Positions 44,562 to 52,948 of a DNA stretch of 64,000 bases are shown in pieces. The DNA is taken from contig CAVURW010000259.1 of the NCBI GenBank assembly GCA_963743595.1, positions 1 to 64,000 on the forward strand, given 5' to 3'. Numbering within the stretch: position 1 is the first letter of the stretch; every line of letters starts with the position of its first letter. The DNA is from CAVURW01 sp963743595 (GTDB lineage: Bacteria > Verrucomicrobiota > Verrucomicrobiia > Methylacidiphilales > UBA1321). The notes beneath the pieces were generated by a model. That model ran no database searches. It had not been told where the DNA came from and saw only the letters and a list, made by a program, of their open reading frames with translations. Both the position numbers and the translations under genes were made by a program.

Positions 44562-44608
44562 ATCAACCCGATACCGCGAGATTTTTTGTATTGCGGGATC
44601 GGGTTGAT
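44562..44608 (-). promoter_or_regulatory. rpsO-pnp intergenic hairpin
   Basis: Arms ATCAACCCGAT and ATCGGGTTGAT pair perfectly, extended by CCGC/GCGG after one mismatch, giving about 15 paired bases around a 15-base loop containing TTTTTT. In other bacteria the rpsO-pnp gap holds an RNase III processing hairpin controlling pnp mRNA, and also an rpsO terminator; either use is possible here. Confidence 0.65.
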
Positions 44609-44668
44609 AGTTACTCTGCCATTTATCCTGACCTTTGGCTTAACCGAACCAGAAAGTCGTGTATTTCG

Positions 44669-44932
44669 TTACTTTCTCAAGCCTAACTTTTGGAGAAGTT
44701 TCTCGTAACGTGAGGTGTCGGAGCGCTTCAGATAATCTTGCAGCTTTTTACGCTGCGCGACCATCTTCAGGAGTCCACGACGGGAGCTGTGATCCTTGCG
44801 AAATTGTTGGAGATGCTTCGTTAAATCGTTGATACGATACGTTAACAGGGCGATCTGGACATCGGCAGAACCGGTGTCTTTCTCGTGCAATTTGAAATCC
44901 TTCGTTACTTCTAGTTTCTGGGCCGCTTCCAT
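44669..44932 (-). CDS. rpsO: 30S ribosomal protein S15
   Basis: 87 residues, the normal length. KDFKLHEKDTGSADVQIALLTYRINDLTKHLQQFRKDHSSRRGLLKMVAQRKKLQDYLKRSDTSRYEKLLQKLGLRK carries the S15 core, including the GSADVQIALL and HSSRRGLLKMV segments that contact 16S rRNA. First gene of the rpsO-pnp unit; a weak -10-like sequence (TATACT on the minus strand) lies just upstream at 44946-44951. Confidence 0.97.
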   Translation of the reverse strand: MEAAQKLEVTKDFKLHEKDTGSADVQIALLTYRINDLTKHLQQFRKDHSSRRGLLKMVAQRKKLQDYLKRSDTSRYEKLLQKLGLRK

Positions 44933-45050
44933 AGATGAGTCCGCCAGTATATGTAAGAATGCAAGCGGGGCAAGGAAAATGTGGAGTCAAAATTGAATGA
45001 TCATTCGAGGCTTGCCTCTTCTCTAAAAAGCAATAGTAATCGGGTTGAAC

Positions 45051-45653
45051 ATGGCCGAAAGTGCACAGAACGTCCGCCCGCTCAGTGATCGTCTTCATGA
45101 ACTCGAAGAGCGCGCTAAGCGAGTCGGCCATTTAACGTGGGATGACATTCACGAACTGCTCCCCACGCCTCTCGGCAAGGGCGAGCTGGAGCTCATCATG
45201 TGTCGTCTGGCGGAACTCTCTGTCCGCATCTACCGCTCCGACGAGATTCGCAAGCCGTGGGCCGAGGTCGTTAGTCCGGAACTCCTTGCTGAACAAGATA
45301 AGCGCTACGATGCCGTGGATGCCCGAATCCGCGCCTGCATCCCTGGAAAGCAAGTGGTGAAATACTCCGTTTTCGAATGGGATCACCAGTACATGCCCAT
45401 CGATATCCTGGATCGGGCGGCTGAACACGGGAAGCTCTACTTCGAAGAAGATCCTACGCAAGACCAAGAGTTTCCCCGCGAAATTTGGCGTAGCCCCGTT
45501 GTCGAAAATCCGACATGGCTCCAGCTCACGATTCTCTGTAACGACATGATGCTCACATGTGGCTACGAAGATTACCCCTATTTCGAAGGCATATATGAAA
45601 TCGGCGAAGAGGCCGATGGTACCCGCCGCATGGGCTTCATCATTGGGTCGTAG
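45051..45653 (+). CDS. protein with a sigma-70 region 1.1-like N-terminal domain
   Basis: 200 residues from ATG 45051. Residues about 12-60 (DRLHELEERAKRVGHLTWDDIHELLPTPLGKGELELIMCRLAELSVRIYRSDE) closely follow region 1.1 of primary sigma factors (LTYDEINELLPxxL...L..LxELGIEV). The rest has no sigma regions 2-4; it is acidic and contains WDHQYMPIDILDRAAEHGKLYFEEDP. It may bind RNA polymerase or nucleic acid-binding partners, by analogy. The 3' end of this gene (141 bases) is repeated exactly 3.5 kb downstream. Confidence 0.65.
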   Translation: MAESAQNVRPLSDRLHELEERAKRVGHLTWDDIHELLPTPLGKGELELIMCRLAELSVRIYRSDEIRKPWAEVVSPELLAEQDKRYDAVDARIRACIPGKQVVKYSVFEWDHQYMPIDILDRAAEHGKLYFEEDPTQDQEFPREIWRSPVVENPTWLQLTILCNDMMLTCGYEDYPYFEGIYEIGEEADGTRRMGFIIGS

Positions 45654-45656
45654 GCG
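45516..45656 (+). repeat. 141-bp direct repeat, copy 1
   Basis: Identical over 141 bases to 49023-49163. Here it is the 3' coding end of the sigma-1.1-like gene plus its stop codon. With the second copy it brackets the 1064-residue protein gene. Confidence 0.95.
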
Positions 45657-45728
45657 TGTCGCGTATATACGGGAGACACCGTCTTGCGAGACTGAAGGTG
45701 GTATAAGACGAGTTCCGTCGTTTGCGAT

Positions 45729-48700
45729 ATGCTCAGTATGAAATGCATGCCCCGGCTTCCATTCGCTTGCACCTTTCTCCTTCTCGGTTCGATTTCCTTC
45801 GCTTCTGCATGTGGTGGAGGCGATTACGTCACACCACCCCTTTCCATCGCGAATTATTTGAGTTTCCTGCCTCGGAAGACATTCGATGCCATTCGGCAGG
45901 AATCGCTTAAGCTGAAGGATGGCCCTATTCCAACTGAGGACGAAATATCCCGGGCCTTTGCGCGAGGTACTTCGGTTGCCTTGGTGGCGAAGTGCGATGA
46001 ATTTCTGGCGCGTACCCGAGCAGCGGAATGTGCCCCCCCGGCTGAACACCCTCCCTATGAACACCCGCTCATCAATCATGGCTTAATCAACGCGCTGGAA
46101 AATTTTAGAGACGTGGCCGCTTCAGGAGCAGGAAATCCGAAGGAGTTGGACGAGTACATCGTCTGGCGCTTCGACCACCTGACCCTGAGCGATACCGACT
46201 TCAAGCAACTCCAAGCCAAGCACGACGCCGCGTCCCCCGAGCTCAAGCCTGCATGGGAATACCTGGAGGGCGCAGCCTTGTTTCAGGTAAATCCAAAGGA
46301 GGCGTGCACCCATTTTAACAATGTTTTGAGCGATCCCAAGGGCGGGCCGTTTCAGGAAATGGCTCTCTTTATGAAAGCGCGGTGCTATCAGGCACAAGCC
46401 AACCCTGCCATTACCGATCCACTAGGTAGCAACAATCCGATGCCCGATGACAAACAGCGGCCCACGGCAATTCAGTGCTTTCGGGATTATCTGGATCGCT
46501 GCCCAACCGGGCGCTTCGCCTCCGATGCATGGGGGTGGTTGGGCGGCTTAGAGCCGGATCAAATTCAAGCCTTTTGCGATTTTGCAAAGGAAGGCGAATC
46601 AGCAGAACATCCCGAAACGCTGAATTCCGCAGCAGCGGAGATGGAAAGGATCTTTAACGAGCTGGATTATACCTCGAAAACAGCCAGCTTTGACGAAATC
46701 GCGCAGCACCCGGAGTTGGCGCTCTTCATGTGCTACGTCGTTCTCGGTTCGCCACCGTTTGAACCTGAAATGGATAAGCCCCAAGAAGAAGCGAAAACAC
46801 GTAAGCGATGGCGCACGAGTTCACTGGCTGCCCTGGGCGCGGCGGTGTTGAAGCATCAGGATCTATATAAAGGCCGGCGTGGGGAATCGGCGTACCTATC
46901 GATACTGGCCCACCAAGCAAGCGACGACGGGGATCAGGTCAAGGCGTTGGAGTTAGTGGACATGGCTGTGAGGAATGGGCCGTTAACAGATGACCTCTAT
47001 TTCGTGAAGAGCTTGGCGCTTCAACGGTGCCATCGCACGGCAGCGGCAGTAGCCTGTTTTCGGGACATGATCGATAACTATCCGCACAGCCCATTCGTGC
47101 CGGGTGCGCGCTACCGCCTGGCTTTGGCCTTACACGATCTCGGTAAGAATGGTGAGGCACTTCAGCAACTCGCCTGGACCTGCGGCGGAGTGCTGCCTCT
47201 CAATTACACGACTGAATTCTATTCGGCGAACCCTCCGCCGCAATACTGGTTCCGACCTTCAAATAATAGCGCAGTGGAGCAAGACCTGGGACAAGGGTTG
47301 ACCCAAGATGAAATCGAAGAAATGGCCGAGACACTCATCAACTATTCTCCCGTTGAATCGCTCCTGCCGCCATTGCAGGGTACAGATCCCGCTCTGGAGC
47401 ATTTTCGATTGCAGTTAAGAGAAGCGGTTGTAGCGCGATATCTCGCCCAGGATGATTTCTCATCAGCCGCTAAATGGATGCCGGACCCTACTTTGCAGGG
47501 CCAATTTGAAAAGAATTCGCAAGATGCTCTTATGGTGAAGGCGGCCGCTGCTAAGGATCTTACCGCTGCTCAAAAAGCGAATGATTTGGCAGACGACTGG
47601 CTTAAAAATCAGTTCAAGCGCACAAGAGTGGATTGCCTAAGTCTGTCGGTGTTTGACGAGGAAAATGCCCAAACGCTGAACATCCCTATCTCATTTTTTC
47701 GCGAGCAACATCTGAATCGTGATGAACTGGCGCACGCTTGTACATGGTGGCAGCGTGCCTGGGAGCTCGATCCGGGCGAGACGCTTGCACCGAACGCTCG
47801 GTGGCAGTTCATCCAGGCGCAGCGTACGATGACGGAACGAGACGACGACCTGGGAATTGTTCTCGACCCGCACCTGGTGAAAAAATGTTACGACATGCTG
47901 ATTGGGCAATTTCCTAACTCTATATTCGCCAAGAAATATGCGGTGTACTGGTCGGTGCCAAAAAAGCAGCCGCTGGTTGGGACAGAAGGCTACTCGGATC
48001 AATTTCGAACCACATTAGCTATAAGGGACGTACCTTACCCACAAAAATCCTTGGATCCCACGGATGACTCCAAGGCGCCGCGACTAGGTTACGAGAATGC
48101 GTCCTTGCTGCCGTGGTTTACGGACTTGGGTATGGCGCAACAAGCTGACGATTTAGTGCATCGCAACGAAAATTACGCTACTTGGGATGCCCTCCTGAAG
48201 GGGCTCTCCGATCTCCCAGTAAGCTCGGCAAACGACACTCCGGCCGAATTTGAAGGTCGAGTCCAGTTGCTGATGAAACAAATTCGGCCCCACGCGACGT
48301 TCGGAGATCGAATTGGTTACGTGAATGGCCTGGATGAATTATTGGATCTGGGAAAGGTGGAAGGATTGGACTCCGCTTCCCGAACTGCGTTCGTGAAAGG
48401 GGATCGAAACGTGGCGCTTTCGCCGCTCATTCAAGATTTTCTCGATGCGCAATCGGTTCTACAGGGAACGATGACCGCAGAAGCGTTCCTGGAGAAGTAT
48501 CCCAAGAGCCTTCGGCGCGATGTCGTTCGCTATCACCAACTTCGGTTAGCGGTACGGGGAAATCAGGATGTGGCAGCGTGTGAACAGGCCTTTGGGGATT
48601 ATCAAAAGGAGTTTCCGAATGGACGTTTCCATAACGGCATTTTATGGTTGCGGGGGTTATTTGAGGAAAATCAAAAGCACTGGGGTCAGGCGGTAGAAGA

Positions 48701-48923
48701 CTACATGGCGGTTATTCAACAAAAGGAATCGCCCGAGCTTCACCTGGATGCAGCGGCACACGCCTCATGCATCTTTGAACTACTGAATCAGGACGAAGGT
48801 CGACGCGAAGTTTTGGACGATTTGAAGCGGCATTCCGTGGCTCGCCGGGCGCTTCGTCAGTATGCCACGGATGGGGAATTGCCCTATCTTACGGATTTTG
48901 TGATGTGTGAGGTGAAGGAGTGA
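45729..48923 (+). CDS. large exported repeat (TPR-like) protein, probable lipoprotein
   Basis: 1064 residues. The N-terminus (MKCMPRLPFACTFLLLGSISFASACGGG from the ATG at 45741) is a signal peptide with a Cys after ASA, compatible with a lipoprotein, though the -3 residue is not Leu. The body is mostly helical with scattered TPR-like pairs (ALELVDMAVRNGPLTDDLYFVKSLALQRCHRTAAAVACFRDMIDNYPHSPFVPGARYRLALALHDLGKNGEAL). No enzyme motif seen. Such proteins often scaffold envelope complexes. The gene lies between the two copies of a 141-bp direct repeat, which suggests it was inserted or duplicated together with flanking DNA. Confidence 0.75.
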   Translation: MLSMKCMPRLPFACTFLLLGSISFASACGGGDYVTPPLSIANYLSFLPRKTFDAIRQESLKLKDGPIPTEDEISRAFARGTSVALVAKCDEFLARTRAAECAPPAEHPPYEHPLINHGLINALENFRDVAASGAGNPKELDEYIVWRFDHLTLSDTDFKQLQAKHDAASPELKPAWEYLEGAALFQVNPKEACTHFNNVLSDPKGGPFQEMALFMKARCYQAQANPAITDPLGSNNPMPDDKQRPTAIQCFRDYLDRCPTGRFASDAWGWLGGLEPDQIQAFCDFAKEGESAEHPETLNSAAAEMERIFNELDYTSKTASFDEIAQHPELALFMCYVVLGSPPFEPEMDKPQEEAKTRKRWRTSSLAALGAAVLKHQDLYKGRRGESAYLSILAHQASDDGDQVKALELVDMAVRNGPLTDDLYFVKSLALQRCHRTAAAVACFRDMIDNYPHSPFVPGARYRLALALHDLGKNGEALQQLAWTCGGVLPLNYTTEFYSANPPPQYWFRPSNNSAVEQDLGQGLTQDEIEEMAETLINYSPVESLLPPLQGTDPALEHFRLQLREAVVARYLAQDDFSSAAKWMPDPTLQGQFEKNSQDALMVKAAAAKDLTAAQKANDLADDWLKNQFKRTRVDCLSLSVFDEENAQTLNIPISFFREQHLNRDELAHACTWWQRAWELDPGETLAPNARWQFIQAQRTMTERDDDLGIVLDPHLVKKCYDMLIGQFPNSIFAKKYAVYWSVPKKQPLVGTEGYSDQFRTTLAIRDVPYPQKSLDPTDDSKAPRLGYENASLLPWFTDLGMAQQADDLVHRNENYATWDALLKGLSDLPVSSANDTPAEFEGRVQLLMKQIRPHATFGDRIGYVNGLDELLDLGKVEGLDSASRTAFVKGDRNVALSPLIQDFLDAQSVLQGTMTAEAFLEKYPKSLRRDVVRYHQLRLAVRGNQDVAACEQAFGDYQKEFPNGRFHNGILWLRGLFEENQKHWGQAVEDYMAVIQQKESPELHLDAAAHASCIFELLNQDEGRREVLDDLKRHSVARRALRQYATDGELPYLTDFVMCEVKE

Positions 48924-48978
48924 CTCATTTTCGGTTCTACGTTTTCTAACGGTTCTTCTGATACAAAGTTTTAGGAAA

Positions 48979-49163
48979 GCCGAAGCTCGATTTTGAAGAA
49001 GATCTTATGCGAAATTTGGCGTTGGCTCCAGCTCACGATTCTCTGTAACGACATGATGCTCACATGTGGCTACGAAGATTACCCCTATTTCGAAGGCATA
49101 TATGAAATCGGCGAAGAGGCCGATGGTACCCGCCGCATGGGCTTCATCATTGGGTCGTAGGCG
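48979..49163 (+). repeat. decayed partial copy of the sigma-1.1-like gene, with direct repeat copy 2
   Basis: Bases 49023-49163 are identical to 45516-45656. Upstream, 48979-49022 still resembles 45431-45495 (GAAGCT, GAAGAAGATC, GCGAAATTTGGCG) but with deletions. The fragment has no start and is not expressed as a protein; it ends 12 bases before the TlpA-like gene. Confidence 0.9.
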
Positions 49164-49175
49164 GACTCGGCGAAA

Positions 49176-49769
49176 GTGCGCTATATTAAGTGCGTGAACA
49201 TCGCCGTCTTGAAGCCCTACCTCCCTTTCGCCTATTTCTTCGCGATTGCCACGTACATCGCCATTTCAGGAATGACCAATTCCTGCCCCATGTGTAACGC
49301 CATTACGCGCACCGTGGGGCTGCCGACGTTCGGGGAGGCGACCCAAAACAGCGTTTCTGTTCACTCACTCGCTCCGGAGTGGGAACTGAAAGACGTGAAC
49401 GGTAACGTGGTTAAATCGAGCGATTTCCAGGGCAAAGTGGTGATCATCGATTTCTGGGCGACCTGGTGTCCCCTGTGCGTGAACGAAACGCCGAATCTTG
49501 TGGAGCTTCAGAAAAAATATGGCGCGCAAGGTCTGCAAATCATCGGCATCTCCATGGACACGTCGCCGGACTCCATTAAGTCGTTCTTAAAAGACAAGGG
49601 AATCGAATACCCGGTTGTGATGGGCAACGACCAAACCTTGGCTCTCTTCGGAAACGTGGAACTCTTGCCGACAACATTCGTCATTGATCGCAGCGGCAAG
49701 ATTGTGGCGAAGCACGAAACCTACACGGAAGAAAGCGTGTTTGAGCAGGCGATTAAGGGGCTGTTGTAG
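49176..49769 (+). CDS. TlpA/ResA-like thioredoxin-fold protein
   Basis: 197 residues; GTG start at 49176 (another GTG at 49194). A membrane anchor/signal (PYLPFAYFFAIATYIAISG) is followed by CPMC and then the thioredoxin domain with WATWCPLCVNETPNLVELQKKYGAQGLQIIGISMD. The CPLC active site and ELLPTTFVIDRSGKIV cis-Pro segment fit membrane-anchored reductases used in cytochrome c maturation or periplasmic disulfide reduction. No ccm or res genes are nearby. Confidence 0.88.
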   Translation: MRYIKCVNIAVLKPYLPFAYFFAIATYIAISGMTNSCPMCNAITRTVGLPTFGEATQNSVSVHSLAPEWELKDVNGNVVKSSDFQGKVVIIDFWATWCPLCVNETPNLVELQKKYGAQGLQIIGISMDTSPDSIKSFLKDKGIEYPVVMGNDQTLALFGNVELLPTTFVIDRSGKIVAKHETYTEESVFEQAIKGLL

Positions 49770-49771
49770 AC

Positions 49772-50725
49772 CTACTGCATCGTCAATCCAAACACCTTGG
49801 TCCAGCCGCGCCAAATGGCTGTTACCGCGATGAGTGGTGCTGCGATAAGACCGACGCTGACCACCAAGATCACCGCAGAGATAGGGCCGATCTCGAACCG
49901 CGCCTTGCCCCTTAAGGTCTGGCCCATGCCGTAGCTGGTAAGGAGTAGGAAGCCCGATGCGCTGGTGATGATCATGTGAACCCGGGAATCCTCTCGTACA
50001 CCCACATAATGCATCAGCCAGCTCATTAGGGGCAAAACCTGCAGGGCGTGAATGGGTAGGCCGTGGGGGAATTTCATCACGCCGCGTTCACCGATTAGAG
50101 TCGGGTCCAGACCTTCCATGGCGCGCAATCGGCCATGGATCAGCGTCCATAGACCCAAGCCGCATCCGAGCAAAAACAGGAGCAGGCCCAGTCGCAGGGC
50201 CAAGACTTCATCGCGCGGACGCAACCCGGAGCGAATCGGGCGCATGACGCGAATGGTGAGGTTCAGTGCTTGTAGCGTGAGCAGAAGAATCAAAATATCG
50301 ATTGCCCCGGCAATCGAGGCATCGGTGCGATTCGAGTTGTTAAAATGCGATGCCCGTCCGCGCCACGTCTGGCCGGTGATTAATCCCACTTCGGTCAAAA
50401 TTGCCGTAGCGAAAATGATGTCGAAGTACCGTTCCCATTTCCGAGTAGCCCCCCGAGTGACGATATCCGTATCCGCCACCATTCCTGAGGCCCAACCGGC
50501 GGAGAGAGCCGTAACGCCACCGGAGAACCCGAACAGAATCGGTTTACGCCAGGAGACCGGGCCACTCCATCCGTTGCGCTGACTCAAGTAAATTCCCAGG
50601 TGGAAAAGACCGCTGGCAATTAGACTCAGCCCGGAACCATAGAGGGTGCGCCGCGCCATAGGCGCTTCCATCCAGTGAACCCGAGCATCTTCCAGAAACG
50701 TACCGACAATAGACCAAAGCTTCAT
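49772..50725 (-). CDS. polytopic membrane protein
   Basis: About 317 residues from the ATG at 50725 (MKLWSIVGTFLED); an upstream in-frame start at 50764 is also possible. Eight or more predicted membrane segments, for example SLIASGLFHLGIYL, AIDILILLLTLQALNLTI and LRLGLLLFLLGCGLGLWTL. Conserved-looking charged positions sit in loops (RNGWSGPVSWRKPILFGFSGGV). No family recognised with confidence. It converges with the TlpA-like gene and is divergent from the winged-helix operon. Confidence 0.6.
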   Translation of the reverse strand: MKLWSIVGTFLEDARVHWMEAPMARRTLYGSGLSLIASGLFHLGIYLSQRNGWSGPVSWRKPILFGFSGGVTALSAGWASGMVADTDIVTRGATRKWERYFDIIFATAILTEVGLITGQTWRGRASHFNNSNRTDASIAGAIDILILLLTLQALNLTIRVMRPIRSGLRPRDEVLALRLGLLLFLLGCGLGLWTLIHGRLRAMEGLDPTLIGERGVMKFPHGLPIHALQVLPLMSWLMHYVGVREDSRVHMIITSASGFLLLTSYGMGQTLRGKARFEIGPISAVILVVSVGLIAAPLIAVTAIWRGWTKVFGLTMQ

Positions 50726-50812
50726 GCTGATGGGAAAGTCTGACACAATCAGGGAATGAGGCAAGGCACGGTTGCATTACAAGGAGCGAAAAATGATTGC
50801 ACGCCGCACGAG

Positions 50813-50827
50813 CTTTGTGCTACAAAG
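50813..50827. promoter_or_regulatory. candidate operator CTTTG-N5-CAAAG (site 1)
   Basis: CTTTGTGCTACAAAG, within the longer perfect arms GCTTTGT/ACAAAGC (50812-50828), ends five bases before the ATG of the membrane protein that is cotranscribed with a winged-helix regulator. The same core is found upstream of the gene at 51902. Confidence 0.5.
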
Positions 50828-50832
50828 CAAAT

Positions 50833-51477
50833 ATGCCAGATCCACTGCAGCAAGCCGCCCACGAGCAGCTCCGCGTTATTCGCTCTCTCATGGAGCGTGC
50901 CACCATCTACCGTTCCATCTCTTCCCTCACCGCGTTCGTCGGTGGGGCTCTGAGCGTTATCGTCCATCTCCTCATTCGCTCCGCCTCCCCCGTCTCACCC
51001 GCTTACTTCCTCGGACTTTGGTCGATCGTCCTGGCCTGCACCATCCTCGCCAGCATCGTTTCGCTCTTCCTCGGCTCGGTTAAGCGACAGGAACCGTTTT
51101 TCAGTTCCGGCCAACGCCTGGCCCTGATTAGTCTGGCGCCCTCCGCGCTCTTCGCCGTAACGGTGACCTTCGCGTTTTACTTCTCTCCCAACTTTTATTT
51201 TGTCGTCCCCATCTGGATCACAATCTACGGAATTGCGATCCTCTCCACGCAACACTTCGCGCCGCCGTCGTTGATTATCCTGGGCTGGAGCTTTCTCATT
51301 GCGGGCATCTTCATCCTGATCACCTCCGCACTGAATCTGCTGCCGCTTCCCGCAGACTCTGCCCTCGCCTCCTCGCTTCTCATGGCTCTCACGTTTGGGT
51401 TGTTTCACCTCGTCTATGCTCTCGCTGACTGGATCGGAAGCCGATTCGCTACAAAGCAGGAAGGAGCGAATGTTTGA
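50833..51477 (+). CDS. membrane protein cotranscribed with a winged-helix regulator
   Basis: 214 residues from ATG 50833 (MPDPLQQAAHEQLRVIRSLMERATIYRSI); a TTG at 50797 is an alternative supported by AAGGAG upstream. Six membrane helices follow, starting SSLTAFVGGALSVIVHLLI and ending LLMALTFGLFHLVYALADWI. Such six-helix proteins are frequently paired with HTH_34-type regulators. The regulator gene overlaps the 3' end by eight bases. Function unknown. Confidence 0.65.
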   Translation: MPDPLQQAAHEQLRVIRSLMERATIYRSISSLTAFVGGALSVIVHLLIRSASPVSPAYFLGLWSIVLACTILASIVSLFLGSVKRQEPFFSSGQRLALISLAPSALFAVTVTFAFYFSPNFYFVVPIWITIYGIAILSTQHFAPPSLIILGWSFLIAGIFILITSALNLLPLPADSALASSLLMALTFGLFHLVYALADWIGSRFATKQEGANV

Positions 51478-51772
51478 TTTTGATCGTCTGGATAAAATCA
51501 TCCACGAGAAAGGTAGACTTGCCATCATGACCCTCCTCGCTACCAGAAATCAATGGCTGTTCCAGGACCTGAAAACCGAGCTCAAAATGAGTGACGGCAA
51601 TCTCATCACGCACCTGCGTACCTTGCAGCAAGCCGGCTATGCTGAGTCCCAACGCGAGACCGATCCGCGCCCCCGCACTCGTTACACCTTAACCGATCAA
51701 GGCCGCGACGCCTTTCGCTCCTACCTCGCCGCACTCGAGGAGATGGTGAATTCGGCCCGGAACAAACAGTAG
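51470..51772 (+). CDS. winged-helix DNA-binding transcriptional regulator (HTH_34/ArsR-like)
   Basis: 100 residues from ATG 51470, with GGAAGGAGCG just upstream. LDKIIHEKGRLAIMTLLATRNQWLFQDLKTELKMSDGNLITHLRTLQQAGYAESQRETDPRPRTRYTLTDQGRDAFRSYLAALEEMV is a winged helix of the compact family (recognition helix about residues 35-50, wing with RPRTRY). It is translationally coupled to the membrane protein gene. Likely targets are the CTTTG-N5-CAAAG sites before its own operon and before the next gene. Confidence 0.88.
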   Translation: MFDFDRLDKIIHEKGRLAIMTLLATRNQWLFQDLKTELKMSDGNLITHLRTLQQAGYAESQRETDPRPRTRYTLTDQGRDAFRSYLAALEEMVNSARNKQ

Positions 51773-51797
51773 CCGAATTAAAATGACTCTCGACCCC

Positions 51798-51836
51798 TTG
51801 ACCACGATTCACTTCTGAATACTTTGCCATACAAAG
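51798..51836 (+). promoter_or_regulatory. candidate promoter with overlapping operator CTTTG-N5-CAAAG (site 2)
   Basis: TTGACC (51798-51803), a 16-base spacer and TACTTT (51820-51825) form a fair promoter for the gene starting at 51902. The palindrome CTTTG-CCATA-CAAAG (51822-51836) overlaps the -10 region, so a bound regulator would block transcription. Confidence 0.4.
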
Positions 51837-51901
51837 CACGACCTTCCCAAAATCTCCCTCACGAACCTTTCTCAAACCCTAATCCCCACACTCCCCTTAA
51901 C

Positions 51902-52204
51902 ATGCACATTCGTCCCCTTACTTACCCCGAACACCCCTCCCAAGGCCAAACCATCGTCCTCATTGGCTCCCGCTGGCATCCCTCCTCGCGCGAGCAGCTC
52001 CGTCTCCTGGAATCGGCAGGTTGTCTGGCTTACCTCGTCGAAAACCCGGATTCTCTCCAGCCCCGCTGGTTTGTCAACGTACAGGAAATACGAGTCATGC
52101 TCTCGCCCTCAGCGACGCCTGAAATGATTCATGCCGTGGAAGAACGGCTGGCGATATTCGTGCGAGCCGATTGCCAAGGAATGCTTGCTGGTCTGGCGTG
52201 CTAA
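51902..52204 (+). CDS. small hypothetical protein, likely target of the neighbouring regulator
   Basis: 100 residues from ATG 51902 (MHIRPLTYPEHPSQGQTIVLIGSRWHPSSREQLRLLESAG); upstream in-frame codons are low-quality. Mixed alpha/beta, soluble, with SRWHPSSREQLRLLESAGCLAYLVENP. No family recognised. The candidate operator and promoter just upstream tie it to the winged-helix regulator. Confidence 0.5.
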   Translation: MHIRPLTYPEHPSQGQTIVLIGSRWHPSSREQLRLLESAGCLAYLVENPDSLQPRWFVNVQEIRVMLSPSATPEMIHAVEERLAIFVRADCQGMLAGLAC

Positions 52205-52948
52205 TCACACCTTATCTCGATAGCGCGAGCGCAACTCCCACTCGCAGAAAAAGCGGATGTCATCACTGGTATCAAAGCTAAAGATCACGTCCTTTTTGAC
52301 ACGGTAGGTCACCACTTTCGCCCCTTCCAAAATCAGCTCGTTATAGACGGGCGCGACGTAATACTTACCTTCGCTGGACGCCCCTTTTAGCAGCATCGAC
52401 TTGGCACCGCTCAGAAAACGGCCGGTGTTTCGAAAATAGTAGAGCCCCGCAGTCGCTTCATTACTGATGGGACGCTTCTCTGCGACGTAATCGACCAAGC
52501 CTTCTGCGTTCAATCGAACAAAGGACCATTTTGGATGGCTCGAATCGAACGTGAGGATGCAGCCGTCGATCGCAGACTCCCGGCACTTTGCATAAAATCC
52601 GGGCAGGCCGGCGGCAATGAATTGGTCGCCATTTGCGATGAGCAGTTCATCGTCTGGATTCATCGTATCAATGGCCAAAAGTACGGAGCAAAGTTGGCCC
52701 GAAGTAAAGCCTTCCGCGACCACGCAGGCAGTGCCCGGAGCCAAGACCTTGAGGCTTTGGTCCAGATGAAAGCGCTGTACGTGGTCCTTTAGACAGACAA
52801 ACGTGAAGCGGCACGGCGTAGGAGGTGCCAGATTTCCCAAGACAACTTCGATCATGGAGACCCGCCCCACGTCCTTTAAAGGCTTCGGGTATTCGGTATT
52901 TGAAAACGAGTCCTTACCCACCAAGGGGATGACGACGTGCAGGCTCAT
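52205..52948 (-). CDS. nucleotidyltransferase-like protein with degenerate active-site loop
   Basis: 247 residues, paralogous to the enzyme at 53880-54635. The C-terminal two thirds match it well (LTFDSSHPKWSFVRLNAEG, ATAGLYYFRNTGRFLSG, GKYYVAPVYNELILEGAKVVTYRV), but the N-terminal loop reads IPLVGKDSFSNTEYPKPL where the paralogue has IPMAGRGSRFANVGYETPKPL: the GxGxR nucleotide-binding signature is gone. It may be an inactive partner subunit or act on a different nucleotide. The start overlaps the HAD stop by four bases. Last gene of the six-gene operon. Confidence 0.75.
   Translation of the reverse strand: MSLHVVIPLVGKDSFSNTEYPKPLKDVGRVSMIEVVLGNLAPPTPCRFTFVCLKDHVQRFHLDQSLKVLAPGTACVVAEGFTSGQLCSVLLAIDTMNPDDELLIANGDQFIAAGLPGFYAKCRESAIDGCILTFDSSHPKWSFVRLNAEGLVDYVAEKRPISNEATAGLYYFRNTGRFLSGAKSMLLKGASSEGKYYVAPVYNELILEGAKVVTYRVKKDVIFSFDTSDDIRFFCEWELRSRYRDKV

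Noticed and set aside
44946..44973. TTGCCC-16-TATACT promoter for rpsO
   Set aside because: It would leave a leader of about seven bases, too short for a ribosome site; not listed as a feature.
45132..46079. 315-codon minus-strand ORF spanning two genes
   Set aside because: Crosses the boundary of two convincing plus-strand genes and encodes no recognisable domain.
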